Notes under the pieces: generated by a model | The model's database searches: none | Told to the model about the DNA's origin: nothing | The model's input: only the letters and a program-made list of their open reading frames with translations | Assembly (NCBI GenBank): GCA_023395695.1 | Contig: JAEWYJ010000317.1 | Span: forward strand, 1 to 5,580 | Length of the DNA: 5,580 nt | Direction of reading: 5' to 3' | From: Bacillota bacterium | GTDB taxonomy: Bacteria > Bacillota > Clostridia > Oscillospirales > Ruminococcaceae | Shown here: positions 1-5,580 of the stretch, piece by piece | How the letters are laid out: each line of letters starts with the position of its first letter | How positions within the stretch are numbered: position 1 is the first letter of the stretch | Position numbers and translations under genes: made by a program

Positions 1-240
1 GGTATTGCCATTTGCACGGCCGGCATGCCGTGCAGGTCGATTGAACCGACGGGATGACCGGTGAACCAGCGGATTAAAGGGCGGATAAGACCAGCTTGGC
101 GCCGTTGGTCTGATGATAGAGTCGGCCAACGCATAACAGAGGCGCCCCATGGGCGGATGGCGCAGGCAGGCTGTTGCCCGATAAAGAGCATTATGCAGCA
201 ATTTAAAAATCTGCCGCGGGTGGAAAATGCCGATAAAATG
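1..240. other. Region with no recognisable gene
   Basis: I recognise no gene here. Two minus-strand frames are open across the whole stretch. A plus-strand frame with a GTG start at 61 runs 60 codons to a TAA at 241-243, right against the terminator hairpin. None of the translations resembles a family I know, they are rich in Arg, Pro and Trp, and none has a good Shine-Dalgarno site. Small inverted repeats are present: an 8-bp one (13-20 with 27-34), a 6-bp one (88-93 with 106-111) and a 5-bp one near 143-155. It could be a decayed gene, the end of a plus-strand gene that has lost frame, or plain intergenic DNA. It matches no structured RNA or riboswitch that I recognise. Confidence 0.5.
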
Positions 241-242
241 TA

Positions 243-271
243 AAGGGGACGGTTTGTTTAACCGTCCCCTT
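243..271 (-). terminator. Rho-independent terminator of aroD, possibly bidirectional
   Basis: A perfect 12-bp stem (243-254 with 260-271) with a 5-nt loop starts about 30 nt after the aroD stop. Read on the minus strand, the GC-rich arm ends in CCCCTT and is followed by a T-rich stretch (TACATTTTAT). On the plus strand the same stem is followed by ATATTTT, so it could also stop transcripts arriving from the left. The GGGGACGG core resembles a hairpin element that recurs in clostridial genomes; that link is recollection, not something shown by this window. Confidence 0.85.
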
Positions 272-300
272 ATATTTTGCAAAATAAAATTATACCGCCC

Positions 301-1062
301 TTAAAGCGATTCGTGCAGGATATTCATAACCGTATTAAGACGCTCTATCGGAATCTGGCCGGGTGCGGAAACCTGCCCGACTGCGCCAAAGGTCATTGAC
401 GAGCCGAACACCTCGCCGCAGATGCGGCTGACGGCGCCAAGGCCCGACATCGACATGGTTATGATGGGGCGGTCGGCATACTTTGAATACATTTCCTCGG
501 TGGCGCACAAAAGGGTCAGCACGTCTGCCCTGCTTTGGGGCATGACCGCAATCTTGGGAATGTCCGCACCCATATCCTGCATTTTGCGCAGCCGATAGAG
601 CAGATCGTCCTTGTCGGGCGTTCCTGAAAAATCGTGGTTCGAACCGATGACGACAACGCCCGCTTCGTGAATATTTTTAATATTTTCAACAACGACAGCA
701 TCGCCCAGAAAAATCTCCACGTCTATGGCGTCCACGCTGCCGGAACAGGCGGCGAGCTTATTGAGAGCGGTGTATTCCGCTGTGCCTATTTCTTGTTCGC
801 CGCCCTCTTTTTTGGTGCGGAAGGTGAACAGGACGGGCTTTTCGCCCAGTGCTGCGCGCAGGCTGTGCAGCACCTCTAAAACAGCGTCAAAATGGCGCGC
901 GCCTTCAAAAAAGTCGACGCGCCACTCCACCAGATCAATAGGAAGCTCGCAAAACGCCGCAGCCTTGGCGAGAATGCCTTCGGCTGTGGGGGCAACGATG
1001 GGGGCAATTACTTTGGCCCTGCCGGAACCGATGGTCAGATTGCGCAATTGCAATGTTTTCAT
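301..1062 (-). CDS. aroD: 3-dehydroquinate dehydratase, type I
   Basis: This cytoplasmic enzyme dehydrates 3-dehydroquinate to 3-dehydroshikimate, the third step of the shikimate pathway to chorismate and aromatic amino acids. The 253 residues match the usual length of the type I (Schiff-base, TIM-barrel) family and appear collinear with the Salmonella enzyme. Visible active-site residues are Glu46 and Arg48 (EWRVD), Arg82 and Glu86 (FTFRTKKEGGEQ), catalytic His143 (SNHDF), Schiff-base Lys170 (DIPKIAVMPQS), Arg213 (VSR), and Ser232 and Gln236 (SAPGQ). The ATG at 1062 is supported by a GGAG 8 nt upstream and by the N-terminal match (MKTLQLRNL). Its own promoter lies at 1167-1195 and a strong terminator follows, so it is probably monocistronic, with no other aro gene beside it. 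All key residues are intact. Confidence 0.98.
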   Translation of the reverse strand: MKTLQLRNLTIGSGRAKVIAPIVAPTAEGILAKAAAFCELPIDLVEWRVDFFEGARHFDAVLEVLHSLRAALGEKPVLFTFRTKKEGGEQEIGTAEYTALNKLAACSGSVDAIDVEIFLGDAVVVENIKNIHEAGVVVIGSNHDFSGTPDKDDLLYRLRKMQDMGADIPKIAVMPQSRADVLTLLCATEEMYSKYADRPIITMSMSGLGAVSRICGEVFGSSMTFGAVGQVSAPGQIPIERLNTVMNILHESL

Positions 1063-1070
1063 TTTTCACT

Positions 1071-1074
1071 CTCC
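1071..1074 (-). promoter_or_regulatory. Ribosome binding site of aroD
   Basis: GGAG on the minus strand, 8 nt upstream of the ATG at 1062. It fixes the start that gives the full family N-terminus. Confidence 0.85.
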
Positions 1075-1097
1075 TGAATTGTATTGGGCCGTTACGT

Positions 1098-1157
1098 AGC
1101 TGCCTGCGGCGGCAATGGCAAATAAGAGCCGGTGCTCTGAGGATGGGAAAGGCAGCT
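1098..1157 (-). promoter_or_regulatory. Potentially folded aroD 5' leader
   Basis: If transcription starts near 1160, aroD has a leader of about 98 nt. Within it, AGCTGCCT (1150-1157) is exactly complementary to AGGCAGCT (1098-1105), and the 44 nt between them contain a 5-bp hairpin (1125-1129 with 1134-1138, tetraloop). The closing stem ends about 24 nt before the Shine-Dalgarno site and no U-tract follows, so this is neither an obvious attenuator nor an occluder of the start. There is no upstream ATG. It matches no riboswitch class that I recognise. The pairing is seen; any function is inferred. Confidence 0.35.
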
Positions 1158-1166
1158 GATATTTGC

Positions 1167-1195
1167 AGTATACCGGAACGGGCGCGGGTTTTCAA
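1167..1195 (-). promoter_or_regulatory. Sigma-A-type promoter of aroD
   Basis: On the minus strand a -35 box TTGAAA (1190-1195) and a -10 box TATACT (1167-1172) are separated by exactly 17 bp. Each box matches the consensus at five of six positions. The predicted transcript start is near 1160, about 98 nt before the aroD ATG. A palindrome (1185-1199) covers the -35 box. Confidence 0.75.
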
Positions 1196-1199
1196 CCCG
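1185..1199. repeat. Palindrome over the aroD -35 box (possible operator)
   Basis: A perfect inverted repeat, CGGGTT-TTC-AACCCG, overlaps the whole -35 hexamer of the aroD promoter. No T-run follows on either strand, so a terminator is unlikely. The position would suit a repressor site, but 6-bp arms can arise by chance and no repressor gene is visible here. Confidence 0.35.
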
Positions 1200-1388
1200 G
1201 ATTTATAGTCATACCAGCAGAAAAACGATACAGGATTGGCGAGAGGCTGTTTTGTGGCTGACAAGGCGGAGGACGCAGATGGGCTGGTGCCCTTCAAGGA
1301 CGACAACGCGGTCAGCTGCAAAACGGATCGTCAAGACGTATTGGTTTTCTGGTGGTTTGCCTATATATTGGCGATTTATCGGTTGCTG

Positions 1389-2843
1389 CTAATTGAGAAC
1401 GTAGCGCCCGGTAACTTTAAATTTCCGGTTCACCCAAAATTCGGTCTGGTATTTGCCCTGACCGCCGTCCGAAATATCAAAAAAGCTAAAGGGAATCTCG
1501 ATAACAGTGCTGCTGTTTGCATCAATATCTACAGAAAAGTCCCCCAAAAAGTCTTGGCTGGAGTCCTCATAATAACGTTCACTAAAAGGGATATACTCCC
1601 ATTGGCTGCCGCCAAAACGGCGGCGCTGGGTGAAAAAGTCGCTGGTGACGGTAATCGCCCTGCTGCTGTCGTTTTTTTTGCGCAACGGCACCTTTACATC
1701 TTTGCTGTAGGGTAAATCGCTATCGGCCAGCAAATGAACCGTCGTCCTTGTCGGATCGCCGTTTTTCTGCCAGTAGCCGATTTGCTGCCCCTCCATAAAA
1801 TCGCGGAGACGTCTTGCGACCCGCTCGTTGAGTGTGTAGGAGATGGTCGTCGCCAAATCGCTTGTATAAAGGCTGATGCCGGAACCACCTGCGGTAGCCG
1901 AACCGTAATCCCCATAGCCCATAAGGTCGTACACAATGCCGTTGTCAAATTTTATTGTTAACCCATAATGCCCCGCTACGGTGGACGGATTATAAATGCC
2001 GTTAAATATTTCAATAGGCTTATCCGGGTCAACGGTTAAATCGGTTTTAAGGAAATCTGAAATTTCCCGGATTGTTTCGCGGTCCTTTATGGTCAGGTCG
2101 ATTAGAATATCGGCACTATAGCTCCAGCCGCCAAAGTGAATCTCGGAAATTTTTTCGGTGGTCATATGCGCCAGCCAGTGCATGGTCTTTGGAGCGGCCT
2201 GATTATAAATCGCTTCCCAAACTGCGGCCAGCTTGGGCGATGCATTCTCATCAAGATAGATATAATGCCGACCCTTGTCGGTAAAAACAATAAACGCCCT
2301 GTCGCCGGTCTCAGGCGTGTCGCCGGCGCTTTCAAGCAGCGCGGCAAAATACCGCTCGTCAAAGCTTGACATTGAGGTCAGGAGTGTATAACGTGCGGTC
2401 ATATGATTTTTAACATCCAACGCGTAGACCGACGCCAGCTGCTCGCTATGGTAGGTTGTTGAAAGCGTATTGTTCCAGAGATTATCTGCGGTGGTGTAGT
2501 CCGGCACCGGCCCGGGAATGTTAACCTCGTGCGTGGGGTTTGGCAGGTCGGTTCTGGCGGGAGCGGCCGTGCTGTCGGCAGAGGATGGACTGTTGACAGA
2601 CATAGTCCCCTGCTCAGGAATGTCGGCAAAGGCGGAAGCTGACACCGTGGTGCTGCTGTCAGGCGGCGTACTATACACGGCGGAACCCGCCTGCAATTCT
2701 GAAGAAGCTGCTGGGGCATCATCACCGCTGCTTTCTGCCGCAGAAGCATGTGTAGTTGAGCTTTCGATGTTCGATAAGCTGCTACAATTTGATAAAAACA
2801 CAATCAATATTACTATCAGCAATATATAAATAGGCTTTTTCAT
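1389..2843 (-). CDS. Predicted lipoprotein of unknown function
   Basis: I do not recognise the family. The 484-residue protein starts MKKPIYILL, with a basic tip, a hydrophobic core (about 5-18) and a lipobox-like LSNC with Cys20 as the likely lipidated residue; Asn before the Cys is less usual. Residues 21 to about 118 are a low-complexity Ser/Ala/Thr/Pro tether, and the rest looks globular and extracellular. A stretch around 230-310, with strands, an acidic/basic helix (DRETIREISDFLKTDL) and GLTIKFDNGIVYDL, is loosely like small DUF domains of clostridial lipoproteins; residues 185-215 may be a related unit. The ATG at 2843 is chosen because AGGAGG lies 6 nt upstream and the promoter lies between it and a farther ATG at 2894. 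It looks less GC-rich than mfd and aroD. The stop is TAG. Confidence 0.82.
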   Translation of the reverse strand: MKKPIYILLIVILIVFLSNCSSLSNIESSTTHASAAESSGDDAPAASSELQAGSAVYSTPPDSSTTVSASAFADIPEQGTMSVNSPSSADSTAAPARTDLPNPTHEVNIPGPVPDYTTADNLWNNTLSTTYHSEQLASVYALDVKNHMTARYTLLTSMSSFDERYFAALLESAGDTPETGDRAFIVFTDKGRHYIYLDENASPKLAAVWEAIYNQAAPKTMHWLAHMTTEKISEIHFGGWSYSADILIDLTIKDRETIREISDFLKTDLTVDPDKPIEIFNGIYNPSTVAGHYGLTIKFDNGIVYDLMGYGDYGSATAGGSGISLYTSDLATTISYTLNERVARRLRDFMEGQQIGYWQKNGDPTRTTVHLLADSDLPYSKDVKVPLRKKNDSSRAITVTSDFFTQRRRFGGSQWEYIPFSERYYEDSSQDFLGDFSVDIDANSSTVIEIPFSFFDISDGGQGKYQTEFWVNRKFKVTGRYVLN

Positions 2844-2849
2844 AAAATC

Positions 2850-2855
2850 CCTCCT
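2850..2855 (-). promoter_or_regulatory. Ribosome binding site deciding the lipoprotein start
   Basis: A perfect AGGAGG on the minus strand, 6 nt before the ATG at 2843. It settles the start in favour of the signal-peptide methionine rather than the in-frame ATG at 2894. Confidence 0.92.
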
Positions 2856-2878
2856 GTTCCTTTTAATATAGTGCTTTA

Positions 2879-2907
2879 AGTATGCTATAATCATCCAGAT
2901 ATGACAA
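2879..2907 (-). promoter_or_regulatory. Sigma-A-type promoter of the lipoprotein gene
   Basis: On the minus strand a -35 box TTGTCA (2902-2907) and a -10 box CATACT (2879-2884) are 17 bp apart, matching consensus at five and four of six positions. The predicted transcript start is near 2872, giving a leader of about 29 nt with the AGGAGG site inside it. The weaker -10 suggests moderate strength or dependence on an activator (inference). Confidence 0.6.
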
Positions 2908-2927
2908 CTAAATTTTAGTACTGTTTA

Positions 2928-2957
2928 TATAGCCGACTAACTTTAAAACCGGCTATA
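2928..2957. repeat. Inverted repeat upstream of the lipoprotein promoter
   Basis: TATAGCCG (2928-2935) and CGGCTATA (2950-2957) form a perfect 8-bp inverted repeat with a 14-nt centre, 20 bp upstream of the -35 box. A second AT-rich inverted repeat, CTTTAAA (2941-2947) with TTTAAAG (2961-2967), interlocks with it, so the two hairpins exclude each other. It may be a regulator site or a backup hairpin behind the mfd terminator; neither can be shown from sequence alone. Confidence 0.4.
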
Positions 2958-2968
2958 GCATTTAAAGA

Positions 2969-3003
2969 AAAAGCTGCACATGCCTGACGGCTGTGCAGCT
3001 TTT
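2969..3003 (-). terminator. Rho-independent terminator of mfd
   Basis: A perfect 12-bp stem (2969-2980 with 2992-3003) begins about 40 nt after the mfd stop. The 11-nt centre can add three more pairs around a one-base bulge (2982-2984 with 2989-2991), leaving a TGAC loop. On the minus strand the stem is followed by a T-rich tail (TTTTTCTTT). It isolates mfd from the lipoprotein gene. Confidence 0.93.
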
Positions 3004-3043
3004 AAAATAACAAGAATTGTGCAAAGCGCCCGGAGATAGAAAA

Positions 3044-5580
3044 CTATAGTCCCTCAGCAGCGTCAAGCGTTTCCCGAATAGTGGCAATGGAATCGCTTTC
3101 TTTGGCCATGCGCACGGCGATATAGGGCTTGTCGCCCGCGTTGACCAGTACGCGGCCCTTAAGCTGCCCGGCCACGCCGGCGGCCACAACGGGGTTAATC
3201 TGCTCAAAATAAAACAGCATCTGCCCGTTGCGTTGGGAAATTTCGCGGATGCCGAGCGCCGCGGCACGGTTGCGCACCAGCGCGACATCCACAAGGCCGG
3301 CGACTGTCTTGGGCGGGTCGCCAAAGCGGTCGATCAGCTCGTCGAGCACCTCGGCCGATTCGGCCTCGCTTGTGATGGCGGCAATTTTTTTGTAAACGTC
3401 GAGCCGTAGCGAGAGGCTGTCGATATAGTCCTCCGGAATATGCGCGGCAACGGGAATATCCACCTGGCACTCGGCGCTTTTTTGAATAGGCTCGCCTTTG
3501 GACTCGGCGACAGCCTCGGAGAGTAGGCGCAGGTACATCTCATAACCGACCGCCTCCATATGACCATGCTGTTGCGCGCCCAGCACGCTGCCCGCACCTC
3601 TGATCTCCATATCGCGCATTGCGATGCGAAAGCCCGAGCCGAAAGCCGTAAATTCCTTGATGGCGTTTAAGCGCTTTGCCGCAATTTCGGTTAGCGCTTT
3701 CATCGGGCGGAAGGTCAGATATGCAAATGCCCGCCGGGTCGAGCGTCCGACCCGCCCGCGCAGCTGGTAAAGCTGCGAAAGGCCCATGCGGTCGGCATCC
3801 TCAATAATAAGCGTATTGCAATTGGGAACGTCGACACCCGTCTCTATGATGGTGGTGCAGACAAGAATATCGGTCTCGCGGTCGACCAGCGATTGCCAGA
3901 TTTTTGAGAGCTGCTCCTCGGTCATTTTGCCGTGGGCCGTGGCAATCCGGGCTTCCGGTAGCATCTCGCGCAGGCGGGCGGCGCAGCCGTCTATTGATTC
4001 GGTGCGGTTGTGCAGGTAAAATGCCTGCCCGCCGCGCCGCAGCTCACGCTTTAACGCCTCGCCGATGACAAGCCAGTCGTGCTCAAGCACATAGGTCTGC
4101 ACCGGGTGGCGATCTTGCGGCGCCTCTTCGATAATTGACATGTCGCGAATACCGCTCATCGCCATCGAGAGGGTGCGGGGAATGGGTGTGGCCGACAGCG
4201 TCAGCACATCCACCGACTCGCGCAGCTGCTTAAAGCGCTCCTTATGCGCAACGCCGAAGCGCTGCTCCTCGTCAATGACGCAAAGCCCAAGATCTTTATA
4301 TTCCACATCCTTTTGCAGCAGCCGATGGGTCCCGATGACAATATCCACCTCGCCGGTTTTAAGCTGGCGAATCACCTCGGCCTGCTGCTTGGGCGTCCTA
4401 AAGCGCGAGAGCAGCTCAATACGGATTGGGAAGCTCTCCATGCGCTTGGTAAAGGTTTGGTAGTGCTGCCAGGCCAAAATGGTGGTGGGCACAAGCACGG
4501 CGCACTGCTTTGAATCGTTGACGCATTTAAAGGCGGCGCGTATTGCCACCTCGGTTTTGCCAAAGCCCACGTCGCCGCAGAGCAGGCGATCCATCGGGCG
4601 GGGCGATTGCATATCCTCTTTAATCTCCACAATGCAGCGCAGCTGGTCATCGGTTTCCTCATAGGGGAAGCGCAGCTCAAAATCGCGCTGCCAGTCGGTA
4701 TCCTCCGAGAAGGCGAAGCCGGTTGCAATAAGGCGTTTTTTGTAAAGTGCCGTCAGTTCCTCTGCCATATCGGCGACGGCTGCGCGCACCCGGGCGCGGG
4801 TTTTTTGCCATTCGGGCGAGCCTAAGCGCGATAGCCGCACAATGCCGTCCTCTGACTTGCCGATATATTTGCTGACCAGATCGAGCTGCGTGACGGGGAC
4901 AAAAAGCGTGTCGGTGCCATGATAACGGATCTTGATATAATCCTTGACCACGCCAAGCACCTCACGCTTGACAATGCCCGAAAACACGCCGATGCCATGG
5001 GTGGTATGCACGACATAATCGCCCTCGGTTAAGTCGGAAAGGGAACGGATGGCATCGGCCGCCCGCCGCTTTTTAACACGCTTGGGGGGCGCTGCAGCAC
5101 GCGCGTGGCTGATGACGGCGACCTTTTCCCCGGGGTATTCAAAGCCCGCCGAAACGGTCAGGTCGGTAACGGTTACACCCGGCATAAAGGCGGGATTTTC
5201 GGCATAGGTTGCGTCCAACCCTTCGGCTACGAGGTCACGCACCAGCGCCTCACACCCCCGCCGGGTAGGCAGCAGCACGGTCACCGAATAACCGTTGTGT
5301 AGGTAGGGGCGGACGTCCTCAAGCAGATGCTCCAATTCTCCGCCCCACGGCGCCAGCGCCAGCGCATGAACGTTGAGCAGTCCGCGCAGCCGCAGGTCGG
5401 GCACCGAACGGGCAAAGGTGTCTAAAATAATGCTGCGCCGGTCGGTGGCTGCGCAGAGCAGGTCGTCAAAATCCCCCGAAAAGCGGTCGCAGCCCGCAAA
5501 GCAGACGCCCTGCTCAAGCAGCGACACCACATCCTCGTTGAGCTGCCAGAGCGCGGCAGTGAGGCCTTCGCGGCAGGAGG
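3044..5580 (-). CDS. mfd: Transcription-repair coupling factor Mfd, 5' end beyond the window
   Basis: Mfd is a cytoplasmic DNA translocase that removes RNA polymerase stalled at lesions and recruits UvrA for nucleotide excision repair. About 844 codons are visible and the frame stays open to the right edge, so the GTG at 5530 is internal; roughly 300-330 N-terminal residues (UvrB-like part) are missing, judged from the ~1150-1180 residues of known Mfds. In visible numbering: RNA-polymerase-interacting domain 179-240 ([14 protein letters not shown] to KYIG); Walker A GDVGFGKT 335-342; DEEQ box 436-439; SATP motif III 462-465; motif [10 protein letters not shown] 605-612; TRG translocation motif about 646-672 ([11 protein letters not shown] to QQH); C-terminal regulatory domain to the end. 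All helicase motifs are intact. The usual TE-x-E-[IL]-FG stretch before the polymerase-binding domain is replaced by [11 protein letters not shown]. The stop is TAG, with a terminator just behind it. Confidence 0.98.
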   Translation of the reverse strand, partial: SCREGLTAALWQLNEDVVSLLEQGVCFAGCDRFSGDFDDLLCAATDRRSIILDTFARSVPDLRLRGLLNVHALALAPWGGELEHLLEDVRPYLHNGYSVTVLLPTRRGCEALVRDLVAEGLDATYAENPAFMPGVTVTDLTVSAGFEYPGEKVAVISHARAAAPPKRVKKRRAADAIRSLSDLTEGDYVVHTTHGIGVFSGIVKREVLGVVKDYIKIRYHGTDTLFVPVTQLDLVSKYIGKSEDGIVRLSRLGSPEWQKTRARVRAAVADMAEELTALYKKRLIATGFAFSEDTDWQRDFELRFPYEETDDQLRCIVEIKEDMQSPRPMDRLLCGDVGFGKTEVAIRAAFKCVNDSKQCAVLVPTTILAWQHYQTFTKRMESFPIRIELLSRFRTPKQQAEVIRQLKTGEVDIVIGTHRLLQKDVEYKDLGLCVIDEEQRFGVAHKERFKQLRESVDVLTLSATPIPRTLSMAMSGIRDMSIIEEAPQDRHPVQTYVLEHDWLVIGEALKRELRRGGQAFYLHNRTESIDGCAARLREMLPEARIATAHGKMTEEQLSKIWQSLVDRETDILVCTTIIETGVDVPNCNTLIIEDADRMGLSQLYQLRGRVGRSTRRAFAYLTFRPMKALTEIAAKRLNAIKEFTAFGSGFRIAMRDMEIRGAGSVLGAQQHGHMEAVGYEMYLRLLSEAVAESKGEPIQKSAECQVDIPVAAHIPEDYIDSLSLRLDVYKKIAAITSEAESAEVLDELIDRFGDPPKTVAGLVDVALVRNRAAALGIREISQRNGQMLFYFEQINPVVAAGVAGQLKGRVLVNAGDKPYIAVRMAKESDSIATIRETLDAAEGL

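Noticed and set aside
61..243. 60-codon plus-strand gene with GTG start
   Set aside because: No ribosome site, Trp/Arg-rich composition, no family resemblance; kept only as a remark under the unassigned segment.
935..1321. 128-codon minus-strand frame overlapping the aroD start
   Set aside because: It begins at a TTG, crosses the aroD promoter and leader, and continues out of frame into aroD; there is no ribosome site.
1389..1391. Pyrrolysine or reassigned TAG
   Set aside because: mfd ends with a TAG just before a strong terminator, so TAG acts as a normal stop here, and no PYLIS-like context or pyl gene is visible.
1236..1715. 159-codon plus-strand frame
   Set aside because: It lies antisense to the end of the lipoprotein gene and its downstream gap, has no Shine-Dalgarno site and resembles no family; it is a shadow frame.
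2844..2894. Longer lipoprotein start at the ATG at 2894
   Set aside because: That ATG lies upstream of the predicted -10 box and has no Shine-Dalgarno site, and the added basic residues would precede a normal signal peptide.
3044..5530. Mfd starting at the GTG at 5530
   Set aside because: The frame is open to the window edge, and the visible protein lacks the N-terminal third of known Mfds, so this codon is internal.
1..5580. CRISPR array, tRNA/rRNA genes, transposase or phage genes
   Set aside because: I looked for regularly spaced direct repeats, tRNA cloverleafs, rRNA motifs and transposase signatures and saw none.

Overview
The window looks like a chromosomal segment of a moderately GC-rich anaerobic Firmicute, most likely Clostridia (Oscillospirales/Ruminococcaceae-like). 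This is inferred from a Bacillus/Clostridium-type Mfd, a type I dehydroquinase, strong AGGAGG/GGAG Shine-Dalgarno sites, clean sigma-A-like promoters and strong rho-independent terminators. All three recognised genes lie on the minus strand, so the window is read from right to left.

Layout, in transcription order. (1) 5580-3044: the C-terminal ~844 codons of mfd, the transcription-repair coupling factor; its start lies beyond the right edge. It ends in a textbook terminator (2969-3003). (2) 2907-2844: a short intergenic region with a sigma-A-type promoter and AGGAGG site, preceded by overlapping inverted repeats. It drives a 484-residue predicted lipoprotein of unknown function (2843-1389) with a Ser/Ala/Thr-rich tether. 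(3) 1388-1063: a gap with no obvious terminator. It holds a 59-codon open extension in frame with the lipoprotein gene beyond its amber stop, then a good promoter with a palindrome across its -35 box, then a ~100-nt leader that can fold. (4) 1062-301: aroD, type I 3-dehydroquinate dehydratase, complete with all catalytic residues, followed by a GGGGACGG-type hairpin terminator (243-271). (5) 1-240: no recognisable gene.

The three genes do not form one pathway. Each seems to be its own transcription unit: DNA repair coupled to transcription (mfd), an envelope lipoprotein, and step three of the shikimate pathway (aroD), which here stands apart from any other aro gene. I see no convincing new multi-gene system. 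The items most worth a second look are the unknown lipoprotein, the open frame after its stop, and the palindromic or structured DNA around the two promoters.
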